Shown piece by piece: positions 26,866 to 34,316 of a stretch of 36,046 nt of DNA. Within the stretch, counting starts at the first letter, position 1. Every line of letters begins with the position of its first letter. This stretch comes from Muribaculaceae bacterium (lineage in GTDB: Bacteria > Bacteroidota > Bacteroidia > Bacteroidales > Muribaculaceae): NCBI GenBank assembly GCA_017545095.1, contig JAFYCU010000189.1, positions 1 to 36,046 on the forward strand, written 5' to 3'. A program made the position numbers and the translations under genes. The notes beneath the pieces were generated by a model, which was not told the origin of the DNA, did not search any database, and saw only the letters and a list, made by a program, of their open reading frames with translations.

Positions 26866-27294
26866 ATGTCTGATTCCTACGTTTGTGCCGGTGCCATCAT
26901 GAAGTGCACCTTTGGTGCGCTGCCGGGTCGGTTAGTTGTCCTGCCCGACCGCACAGTGTGGCTTGCCGGCCAGCCCATGGCCAACATCATGGACTCGAAG
27001 CCCGTGGCCAACATCCCCAGCTTTGGTCCATGCAGTGCGCCCACCTATCCTCCCACGGCCTCGGCAACGGCGGCCGCGATGGGCACGCTCACACCCATGC
27101 CCTGCGTTCCCGGCACCAGCAGCCCCTGGGTGCCCGGCAAGCCCGACTTGCTAGTCCAGAACTCCCCTGCCCTGCTCCGCAGCTGCAAGTGCATGTGCCA
27201 GTGGGGTGGCGTGATCAGTATCGAGCAAGACGGCCAAATCGCCGAAGGGACACAAGATGTAATCAAAGAGATGAAAGCGACCTTTCCAAAATAA
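26866..27294 (+). CDS. DUF4280 PAAR-like spike-tip protein
   Basis: 142 residues. The opening VCAGAIMKCTFG, the internal NIPSFGPCSAPTYPP and the late CKCMCQWGGVISI are features of DUF4280 proteins, which act as PAAR-like caps on VgrG and link it to effectors in Bacteroidota T6SS loci. Conserved Cys residues could bind metal at the tip. It sits directly between VgrG and the candidate effector, the normal place for an effector adaptor. Confidence 0.85.
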   Translation: MSDSYVCAGAIMKCTFGALPGRLVVLPDRTVWLAGQPMANIMDSKPVANIPSFGPCSAPTYPPTASATAAAMGTLTPMPCVPGTSSPWVPGKPDLLVQNSPALLRSCKCMCQWGGVISIEQDGQIAEGTQDVIKEMKATFPK

Positions 27295-27365
27295 AAACAG
27301 GACGAGCGCAATAAAGATTTCTGGACAACAAACAACTGTTGGCTTTCCAACAAGCATCGAATAGT

Positions 27366-29138
27366 ATGGGACTGAACACAGTGGGCGGCAGCGAGGCCGC
27401 CACCTCCAGCGCAAGCGAGTCGCAGAAGAGCAAGCGCGACATACACGTGAGCGTGTTTCTGTCCATTTTCGAGCAGAACACCCTCATTTCGTACAACGAC
27501 GGCTATTGCCCAGATGAGGTGAAGAATAATGGTTCCTGCCATTTCGTGCACACACGGGTGAAAGACGAGAAGGGGGTGGCCATGTCGCACAAAGACCAGG
27601 AATGCATCATGGTTGACTGCAGCAGCCTTGATTTCAACATGGAGACGTGCGGCATTGAGAACAATTCCCGCGTGAAGAAAATGCTAGACCGCGCAGCCAC
27701 CGAACTATACGAGACGCTGTTTGCGCACGTCGACGGCACTGGCACGAAAACCGCCCACATCAACCTGTGCGGTTACGACCTGGTGAGCGATTTGGTGTAT
27801 GTGCTCCATTACCTGTGCGACGGTACCTGCAAGAACAAGGTGGCAAACAGCAGTTTGCTGCGCTATGCCACCAAGCGATATGAGCAGGCCTTCGACACCT
27901 TTCGCAATATGGGGTGGACCATCAAGGTGGACTACTGCGGTGTGCTCGAGGCCTACGAGGTGTTTGCCGAACGCATCGAACGTGAGCAGGTGGAGAAAGA
28001 CGGCAAGACCGTGACAGTGAAAAGCCGCAATAAAGGCCCGAAAATGGAAATAGAACTCCTCAGAAACCCTGCAACACATGTCAGCATAACAGATATTTTC
28101 TTACTTTTCTTACTCGATCGCATAACCAGCGAAAAGACGCATGCCGCACTCGACGTTGCCAGCACCGTGGTTTCCCCGTTATCGGCCGTCGATGCCGTGA
28201 TTCATGTGTTTGAGGGTGTGGAGCTAATGATTGAGGGCAAACCCGGAGCGGGAGCGCATTTTCGCGACGCGGCACTCGATGTTGTGTTTATCATCCCGTT
28301 TGCGAAAATTGGCAAATGGGGTTACAAAGCCTACAAAATGCGGAAAATTAAGAAAGCCGAAGAGGAACTTGCCGCAGCCAAAAGGGCCGCTGAAAGCAGC
28401 CAAGTAACCCAAATGGGACTCAGGAGAGAAGTTGAAGTGGCGCGAGAACAGGCCATTAGTGCGCAAAGTGTGGCCCAGCGCGAAATCACCGCCAACGAAA
28501 AAGCCAACTACGTGGTCAGCCAAAATGCCAATCTGAAAGGTAGTGAGCGAATGGTAAGCGACACGACAGCTGAACAAGCCATCAGGCAATCGCGCCAAGA
28601 AGCTGCCGATGCGGCCACAAAAAGATATATGGAGGCTGAAGAAAAGCGGATTGCCAACGAAAGTGTCCTGGAAAGCAAACTCGCCACCCAATCGCGGTTA
28701 GAGACGCAAGTTGCGCAAAGCAGGGCCGAAATCAATGCCATCCAGTATGGCAAACCACAAATTATCACAAATCCCATTGCAAAGCTCAGGACCGTTCACA
28801 ACAAGCACTACGAAAAGCTGCTCAGAAGCGACGTGAAGGACCTGGCCAACTGGGCCTCGGTCAACCACCCCAAAGGAGCAATGCTATTAAAAGGTGCAGC
28901 CTATGGCGATGAGGCCGCCGGGTTTCTTTACAGCACCTATTCGTTTGTAAAAGGTGTCGACACTCTAACCGATGCCAGCTACCATGTGGCCGAAGCAGGC
29001 GATTCAGTCATTGAAGCCATTGCCGACACGGCCATCAGCGCAAAAGAGTCGGTGATTACATTCAAAGACGACACCATCGGCACACTTCAGGAATTGTCGG
29101 GTCTCGACTACTGGATGCGCAAGATGATCCCTTATTAA
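27366..29138 (+). CDS. candidate T6SS cargo effector, unknown C-terminal domain
   Basis: 590 residues from the ATG at 27366; a TTG at 27339 would add nine. I do not recognise a named family. Seen in order: a Ser/Ala-rich start; an α/β region rich in Cys (about 25-235); a hydrophobic stretch (about 238-315, SITDIFLLFLLDRITSE and DAALDVVFIIPFAKIGKWG) that resembles the pre-toxin region of polymorphic toxins; a long Ala/Glu/Arg coiled coil (about 320-460); and a C-terminal part of about 125 residues. The middle is visibly lower in GC than the sheath genes (27 of 60 in 28321-28380), which suggests exchanged cargo. Its place right after VgrG and the PAAR-like gene supports an effector role; the activity cannot be read. 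Confidence 0.65.
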   Translation: MGLNTVGGSEAATSSASESQKSKRDIHVSVFLSIFEQNTLISYNDGYCPDEVKNNGSCHFVHTRVKDEKGVAMSHKDQECIMVDCSSLDFNMETCGIENNSRVKKMLDRAATELYETLFAHVDGTGTKTAHINLCGYDLVSDLVYVLHYLCDGTCKNKVANSSLLRYATKRYEQAFDTFRNMGWTIKVDYCGVLEAYEVFAERIEREQVEKDGKTVTVKSRNKGPKMEIELLRNPATHVSITDIFLLFLLDRITSEKTHAALDVASTVVSPLSAVDAVIHVFEGVELMIEGKPGAGAHFRDAALDVVFIIPFAKIGKWGYKAYKMRKIKKAEEELAAAKRAAESSQVTQMGLRREVEVAREQAISAQSVAQREITANEKANYVVSQNANLKGSERMVSDTTAEQAIRQSRQEAADAATKRYMEAEEKRIANESVLESKLATQSRLETQVAQSRAEINAIQYGKPQIITNPIAKLRTVHNKHYEKLLRSDVKDLANWASVNHPKGAMLLKGAAYGDEAAGFLYSTYSFVKGVDTLTDASYHVAEAGDSVIEAIADTAISAKESVITFKDDTIGTLQELSGLDYWMRKMIPY

Positions 29139-29141
29139 ATC

Positions 29142-29294
29142 ATGTATCAAATAAGCACATCCCTCACACTGGGCGAGGGCTGCCCGGCGATGATAATCGA
29201 CGCCACGCTCACGGTGAACGGCGAGCACTTATCCGACATCCCCTTTAAGTTTGTCGATGAGAGCAAGTGGGGCCGTCGGTTCCGTTGCGTGTGA
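29142..29294 (+). pseudogene. 5' fragment of the DUF2931 gene, out of frame with the main body
   Basis: An ATG at 29142, four nt after the effector stop, opens a 50-codon frame (MYQISTSLTLGEGCPAMIID onward) that ends at 29292-29294. Its β-strand-like content fits the missing N-terminus of the DUF2931 protein in the frame one base back. A single base lost from the G run at 29269-29272 would explain the break and would join ...DESKW to GPSVPLRVIGEGYE. Sequencing error, true mutation or programmed -1 shift cannot be told apart here. Confidence 0.6.
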
Positions 29295-30181
29295 TTGGCG
29301 AGGGCTACGAAACGCCCCCCGAGGGGGTGGAGCTTACGTGGGTGTCGGTGCTGGAGCGGAAGGCGTATCATGCTCAAATTGGTTTCGACAAGTCTGCATT
29401 AAAAGAACTTCTTGATACGCCCTCACCCCATGAGCGGCCACTGTTCACCGATTTGGTCATCACTATCGCCCATGGTGGAAAAGTGGCTGTGTGGCTTCAC
29501 GGCATCCTCAAGCAAATACGCCTGCATTGGGCCGCTGCCGAAGAGATTGCGCTCGAAGAATTATTTCCCGACGATGATTTGCAAAACGACAGCATTGATA
29601 AATGGTGCGATGAATATCTGTCGGAATGCAGCGACGAAGAACGCTCCAGGCTCAACAGCCTCGATGCGTTGCCTTTCGACCGCATGATGACGCAATATTG
29701 CTACCGGCTGATGCCGCTGATGGAGCACTGGCAGCCCGGCGAGGCAGAGTGGCAGCACCCTGCCGACGATGAGGAGAACGTGCCCGTGGTGGACCATATC
29801 TATATCTCGCGCCACGACGGCACACACCACAAGCTGGCCGACGACACGCTCACGCGCCACCACATGGCCGGGCGACCCGAACGCATCGCGATGGCCTGGC
29901 ACGCGGGAAAGAACGAGTGGAGCGCACACCTGTGGCTCGACGAGGAGCTCACGGCATCCATCTTTGAGCGGCTGTATGGCACACACCGCGATACGCGTGT
30001 GGACCTGATACTGCACTTCGACCCCATTCAGCGGCACTACGAACTGGCACTGTTCCGCTACGGCATGACACAACCGCAACTGCTGCCGCCTGAGTGCTGG
30101 CAAATCATCGTGTTCAAAGACCAGTTCGAGCATTACCGCAGCGAGAACTATAACCAGCCCAGCGATGCATGGCGGTGGTGA
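29267..30181 (+). CDS. DUF2931-family protein, main body (N-terminus possibly lost to frameshift)
   Basis: 304 residues from a GTG at 29267. The family-like core is VIGEGYETPPEGVELTWVSV followed by LERKAYHAQIGFD, then ITIAHGGKVAVWLHG. A second half (about 190-304) ends with YELALFRYGMTQPQLLPP and FKDQFEHYRSENYNQP. DUF2931 proteins are common in Bacteroidota T6SS and toxin-immunity neighbourhoods. Directly following the candidate effector, this one could be an immunity or accessory protein; that is inference. No signal peptide or membrane segment is seen in this frame. Confidence 0.65.
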   Translation: MGPSVPLRVIGEGYETPPEGVELTWVSVLERKAYHAQIGFDKSALKELLDTPSPHERPLFTDLVITIAHGGKVAVWLHGILKQIRLHWAAAEEIALEELFPDDDLQNDSIDKWCDEYLSECSDEERSRLNSLDALPFDRMMTQYCYRLMPLMEHWQPGEAEWQHPADDEENVPVVDHIYISRHDGTHHKLADDTLTRHHMAGRPERIAMAWHAGKNEWSAHLWLDEELTASIFERLYGTHRDTRVDLILHFDPIQRHYELALFRYGMTQPQLLPPECWQIIVFKDQFEHYRSENYNQPSDAWRW

Positions 30182-30395
30182 GCGTCGTAAGATTTAAGTG
30201 ATGTGGAAAATAGACATAAGTGCGAGGCAATTGACGAGTCATAGGTGACGAGTTATGAGTCCACTTGAATCAAAACATAACATAACTGGGAACCACCAGA
30301 TCGCAAAATCAGTTATATGGCAGAACACAAGCCTTTGACTATGGTTGACATAAGAATATAAGTAATTCATTGACGAACATAAAAACTGAATAACT
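30182..30395 (+). other. intergenic region ahead of the ubiquitin-like operon
   Basis: 214 nt with no gene and no clear TAnnTTTG promoter. It contains a four-unit heptad run (30233-30260: GACGAGT, CATAGGT, GACGAGT, TATGAGT) and, at 30337-30362, the 26-nt motif shared with the hcp leader, ending 33 nt before the Ubl start. Confidence 0.5.
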
Positions 30396-30719
30396 ATGAT
30401 AGACAATCAAACCGAACTGCTGGATGGTGACTTCATCATCCGCTTGACTATCGACGGTAGTGAGTATGAAGAAGTGGAGATCAAGTTGCAAGATCCGCTG
30501 AAACCTCTGCGCGAACAAGTGGAGAGCATCGTGAATGTGTTTGAGCTGCCCAAGATGGACGGTGGCGGCAACCCGGTTCAGTATCTGCTGGGGTTGGACG
30601 ACGACGAGCACACCATTCTCGACTATGAGGACGAGTATGGCCGCGAGCAAGTGCTCGAGGACTATAACGTGATGTCGGGCGACCTGCTGCACCTGATTTC
30701 GGTGCCCATCGCGGGATGA
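30396..30719 (+). CDS. ubiquitin-like protein (Ubl) of a predicted conjugation system
   Basis: 107 residues. A β-grasp layout is visible: a first β-hairpin (IIRLTIDGSEYEEVEIKLQD), a helix (LREQVESIVNVFELP), then β-strands, and an end VLEDYNVMSGDLLHLISVPI then AG. That end parallels the ubiquitin segment DYNI-x3-S-x-LHLV, with the chain stopping on Gly at the position of the conjugating tail. There is one terminal Gly rather than Gly-Gly, and no residues to trim. YukD-like Ubls are the closest type by eye. An E2 gene follows 55 nt later and a JAB peptidase is in the same operon, which supports a role as a protein tag rather than a sulfur carrier. Confidence 0.8.
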   Translation: MIDNQTELLDGDFIIRLTIDGSEYEEVEIKLQDPLKPLREQVESIVNVFELPKMDGGGNPVQYLLGLDDDEHTILDYEDEYGREQVLEDYNVMSGDLLHLISVPIAG

Positions 30720-30774
30720 GAGAAGTAAACACCATTTTGACCACAAAAACGAGAATCAAGAACAGCCAACTGCA

Positions 30775-31443
30775 ATGAACGAAGCACTTAAACGATTCAA
30801 CCAGAAAGAGTTGTCGGGTCGCGATATGCGTCTGTGGCAGGAGTGGTATGCCCTCGACGAGCTGTGCGAGAAACGCCGTGCAGCCAACCCTCGCAAGCCA
30901 TCCATCAGCTACATTGTGCGTCGCAAGAATGTGATGGGCCTGCCCACCGAGTTTGAAATTCGCTACCGCGTACGCTCGATAGTGGGTGTGGAAGAAGGCT
31001 CGGCCCCTCGAGCACCCATCTTTGGCGACCTGCACAAGATGAGCATCGTGCTACCCAACAACTACCCATCGGCCGACGGCAACCCCATCTTCACGTTCAT
31101 CACCGATGTGTGGCATCCCAACATCCGCTATTCGGGCAGTTTCAAGGGTCATGTGTGCCTCACCATCAAGGAGATGGGTGTGCTTGCCTCGCTGCGCGAT
31201 CTGGTGCTGCGCGTGGAGATGTATCTGAAATACAAGCTCTACCACGCCAAGAATATCTATCCCTATCCCGAGGACCAGAACGTGGCCGAGTGGGTGCGCG
31301 AGGAGGGCGAGCCCAACGGTTGGGTGCGTTTCGCCCAAGAGGGTGCGACACCATCCGATGGCGGTTCCCAGCCTTCGGCCGAACCCACCAGCCAACCCGC
31401 GACCACCGAGATTCCAAAACCCCGAAAAAGTTTGACGATATGA
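30775..31443 (+). CDS. E2-like ubiquitin-conjugating enzyme
   Basis: 222 residues. An E2/UBC fold is supported by a conserved central segment: P-rich strand PNNYPSADGNPIFTFITDVW, then HPN at 114-116, then FKGHVCLTI with the presumed catalytic Cys128. This is the HPN-x(n)-G-x-V/I-C-L pattern of eukaryotic E2s (N to C spacing 12 here, 8 in typical UBCs). A C-terminal helix (LRDLVLRVEMYLKYKLYHAK) follows. Residues about 190-222 are Pro/Ser/Thr-rich and probably disordered. No signal peptide is seen, so it is cytosolic. It would take the Ubl from an E1, not seen in the window. Its stop overlaps the next start (ATGA at 31440-31443), implying translational coupling to an exported protein. Confidence 0.82.
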   Translation: MNEALKRFNQKELSGRDMRLWQEWYALDELCEKRRAANPRKPSISYIVRRKNVMGLPTEFEIRYRVRSIVGVEEGSAPRAPIFGDLHKMSIVLPNNYPSADGNPIFTFITDVWHPNIRYSGSFKGHVCLTIKEMGVLASLRDLVLRVEMYLKYKLYHAKNIYPYPEDQNVAEWVREEGEPNGWVRFAQEGATPSDGGSQPSAEPTSQPATTEIPKPRKSLTI

Positions 31444-32861
31444 AACGCCTAACACTTTCGCTGCTGGCCTTGCTGTGCCTCACTCCGCTGGCCGTGGCGC
31501 AGATTGACCAAACGCTCGAGCTCACCGTGAGCCGCGACAACCGAATGGGTAAATGCACTTTCAACGATGGCACCACGGGGGCCAGCACCGTGGAGGTGAA
31601 CATCACCGATGAAGATGATGAGGGCTTTTGGCTTGAAATCCAAATCACCAACGACGACCCCGTCACCTATCTGCCCTTCATGCTCTTCGACTACGGCTAC
31701 AACAACAAGGAGTTGAAGAAACAAACGCCTAAAATCGAGTTGATTGGCAACCTGTTTGAGGAGTTCAACAAAAACAGCAGCAGTACCGTTCTTCCAGCCA
31801 CCGTAACCCACGCCGATGGCGAGACGGAGATGGCTTTGGAAAAGGGTGAACCGCTGCTGCTCGAAAGCGAAGCTTCGGGTGAGCTGCAACGCCTGCACAT
31901 GGCGTTTGGCGAAACGGCCTCAATGCAGCTGCCCGTCTACATCGTGAGCGAGAAAGAATACAAGGACAAAAAGAAGGGCACATTCAAGAAACTGAAAATC
32001 AACCAGCTGTGCATCTTCAACCTGTTGATTACTGCCCAAGGCAAGCGAGTACCCAAGGCCGACGAGCAACTCACCGCGCTACGCGAAGAGTTTGATCAAC
32101 TGTCGAGCGATGTGCAGGAACAGAAATTCTGCACCAGCAAGAAGCACAAGCCCAATCTGAGTGGCCAAAAAAAGGAATATACCGACCAACTCACAGAGAT
32201 GCGCAAGCGTGCCACGGTGCTCATGCAGCAACAGTCGCCCTCCAGCCCCGGTTGGGACGAATGCAATGACCTGCTCGCCGAGATTGGCGACCTGGAGAAG
32301 ACCATCGGCAGCAAGAAGCTCCACCATGTGTGCGAGTCGTGCAACAGCGGCCACAGCAGTAGTAGCAACGGCAACAATCAAAGCAGCCAGAGCAACAGCG
32401 GCAACAGCGGTAGTAAACCGGCCAAGAAGCACTCGTGCGACTACTGCAACACCGATGCCGCCAAACGCATGAACCAGATTGCCACCGAGGTGACCCGCAA
32501 CGGCAAGGCCACATCGAGTCAGCTCAGCGAGGCCAAGGGACTATATAACTGCGCCAGTGCTCGCAAGGCACTCACCGGCACCATCAAGCGCGACTACGCC
32601 ACCATCACCAGCAAGAACAGCGGCAAAAAGGACGACAGCAGCAGTAGCAGCAACGCCAGCAACAAGTCGAAGCACTCATGCAACTACTGCAACGTGAATG
32701 TCGCCAAGCGCATGAACCAGCTGGCCACCGAGGTGAAGCGCAGCGGCAAAGCCACCGCCAAGCAGCTGAGCGAGGCCAAAGCGTTGTATAACTGTGCCAG
32801 CGCTCGTGGTGCGCTCTCCAGCACCATCAAGCGCGACTACGCAACCATCACAAGCAAATGA
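31440..32861 (+). CDS. exported protein with C-terminal Cys-motif tandem repeat
   Basis: 473 residues from the ATG overlapping the E2 stop. A signal peptide (MKRLTLSLLALLCLTPLAVA) precedes a β-rich domain (about 21-200) and a helical region (about 205-300) ending in HHVCESC (295-301). Ser/Asn/Gly linkers separate two near-identical 62-residue units starting at His331 and His412, each with HSC(D/N)YCN, AAKRMNQ-type helix and YNCASAR. CxxC plus a later Cys per unit suggests disulfides or metal binding. No further membrane helix is seen, so it is probably periplasmic. I know no family for it. The ATGA overlaps on both sides bind it to the Ubl operon. Confidence 0.8.
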   Translation: MKRLTLSLLALLCLTPLAVAQIDQTLELTVSRDNRMGKCTFNDGTTGASTVEVNITDEDDEGFWLEIQITNDDPVTYLPFMLFDYGYNNKELKKQTPKIELIGNLFEEFNKNSSSTVLPATVTHADGETEMALEKGEPLLLESEASGELQRLHMAFGETASMQLPVYIVSEKEYKDKKKGTFKKLKINQLCIFNLLITAQGKRVPKADEQLTALREEFDQLSSDVQEQKFCTSKKHKPNLSGQKKEYTDQLTEMRKRATVLMQQQSPSSPGWDECNDLLAEIGDLEKTIGSKKLHHVCESCNSGHSSSSNGNNQSSQSNSGNSGSKPAKKHSCDYCNTDAAKRMNQIATEVTRNGKATSSQLSEAKGLYNCASARKALTGTIKRDYATITSKNSGKKDDSSSSSNASNKSKHSCNYCNVNVAKRMNQLATEVKRSGKATAKQLSEAKALYNCASARGALSSTIKRDYATITSK

Positions 32862-34279
32862 AACCACATCTGCACCCCTTGCTCCTCATGCTGTGCCTGT
32901 GGGCCACCAGCGGTCTGGCAGCCATCCAGCACACCGACACGCTCACCACGCGTCAGGGCACCAAAATCATCGTGAGCTACAGCGTGAAGCACGACGGCCA
33001 GCGTGCCACCGTCACCTTCGACCGTCCCACCTTCTACCGCTTAGGCAACGACCATCAGCGCCTGCGCGACAAGAAGGACAAGCTGCTGCTGTGGTGCTTC
33101 GAGGAGCGCAAGTCGCAATATGGCGACAAGAAAGAGAAATTGGACTTCAACGGTATGAGTCCCGTGAGCATCATCAGTGCCCGCAACGTGAGCTACAAGC
33201 GCGACGAGGACAACCACAACGGCTATGTGACCTTCTACGACGATGCCGAGCTCACCTTCAACCTACAAGGCAGCGGCTCGCCGGTGGTGGAGTTGCCGCT
33301 GTATATGGTGCTCTATGAGGGGTCGCGCAAGCACAAGCTCATCGACAAAGTGTCGCACAACCTCACCATCGACCTCAGCAAGCCTGCCGCCCCTGCGCGC
33401 CAGCAAGGTCAGCCATCGTCGGGCGGCCAATCGTCGGGCAGCCAGGCCAGCAATGCGGGTCAAGGCGGTGCCGGTGGCGAGGGCGGCCACTGGGTGGAAG
33501 AGACCGTGCGCGAGGAGCAGGCCGTGCCTGGCGAGGAATTCACCGAAGTGGGCGGAGGTGGTGCCAATGTGCGCGGCTTGATCGACAAGGCCAAAGCCGC
33601 CCTTGCCCTGTCGGGCGACGACCTGAGCCCCGAGGCAGCCAACGCCATCATCGAGCTGGCCGGCCTGAAGAGCACCGCCAGCGATGAGGAAAAAGCCGAA
33701 ATCGATGCCCTCATCGCACAGATGCAAGAGAAAAAAGGAGCCTCGGCAGCCGCTGCGGCAGCGGCCAAGGCCGAACAGGAAGCCAAAGAGAAACAAGCCG
33801 AGGAGAAAGCCCGCGAGGAGCAGGAAGCCAGCAAGAAACGCACCTGGTGGATGGTGATTGGCGGCGGCCTGCTCGCCGTGCTGCTCTTTGTGGGCAACCA
33901 AGTGATGCAGAGCCTGCGCAACCGCGCCCAGGTGCGGTCGATCCAAGAGATGCAGGACCGTGCCATGCAGCAAGCCACGGGCAAGGCCAAGCAAACCGCG
34001 CAGCAAGCCCTCGACAAACAAATGAAACGCGCCCAGCAGGCCGCAACGAGTGCCATCAGAAGACCCGCTAAGCCTGCCGCCGAACAACCCGCGCCGGAGC
34101 CTGCCGCCGAACAACCGGCAACAGCGCCAACAACCACCAATGCGGCTGCCGCACGCCCCGCCGTTGTGGTCAAGAAAGTGGACCGCTCTACCGAGACGCT
34201 GCAAGAAAAGGCCGAGCGCGCCGCACGCGGGGCACGCATCAAAAAGAACCGCGACAAAGACGGCAAAATCTCGATTTAA
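32858..34279 (+). CDS. membrane protein: periplasmic β-domain, coiled coil, one TM helix, cytosolic tail
   Basis: 473 residues; the start overlaps the previous stop (ATGA at 32858-32861). Signal peptide (about 1-22), β-rich domain (about 23-175) loosely like the first domain of the preceding protein, a Gln/Ser/Gly linker (about 178-210), an Ala/Glu/Lys coiled coil (about 285-327), a TM helix TWWMVIGGGLLAVLLFVGNQ (about 328-348), and a basic, Ala/Pro-rich tail to 473. The topology puts the N-terminal domain in the periplasm and the tail in the cytosol, where it could meet the E2 or JAB parts. Family not recognised. The Lys-rich tail could be a conjugation target (inference). Confidence 0.8.
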   Translation: MKPHLHPLLLMLCLWATSGLAAIQHTDTLTTRQGTKIIVSYSVKHDGQRATVTFDRPTFYRLGNDHQRLRDKKDKLLLWCFEERKSQYGDKKEKLDFNGMSPVSIISARNVSYKRDEDNHNGYVTFYDDAELTFNLQGSGSPVVELPLYMVLYEGSRKHKLIDKVSHNLTIDLSKPAAPARQQGQPSSGGQSSGSQASNAGQGGAGGEGGHWVEETVREEQAVPGEEFTEVGGGGANVRGLIDKAKAALALSGDDLSPEAANAIIELAGLKSTASDEEKAEIDALIAQMQEKKGASAAAAAAAKAEQEAKEKQAEEKAREEQEASKKRTWWMVIGGGLLAVLLFVGNQVMQSLRNRAQVRSIQEMQDRAMQQATGKAKQTAQQALDKQMKRAQQAATSAIRRPAKPAAEQPAPEPAAEQPATAPTTTNAAAARPAVVVKKVDRSTETLQEKAERAARGARIKKNRDKDGKISI

Positions 34280-34316
34280 CACGTCACAATCATCGCCAAT
34301 CATATCACTACGAGTC

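Noticed and set aside
30396..30719. Ubl as a ThiS/MoaD-type sulfur carrier
   Set aside because: No thiamine or molybdopterin genes are near, it lacks a Gly-Gly end, and its neighbours are E2 and JAB proteins.
31110..31439. Upstream extension of the Cys-repeat protein to 583 residues
   Set aside because: The extension overlaps the E2 gene and has no domain-like content. The ATG at 31440 gives a clean signal peptide and an ATGA overlap.
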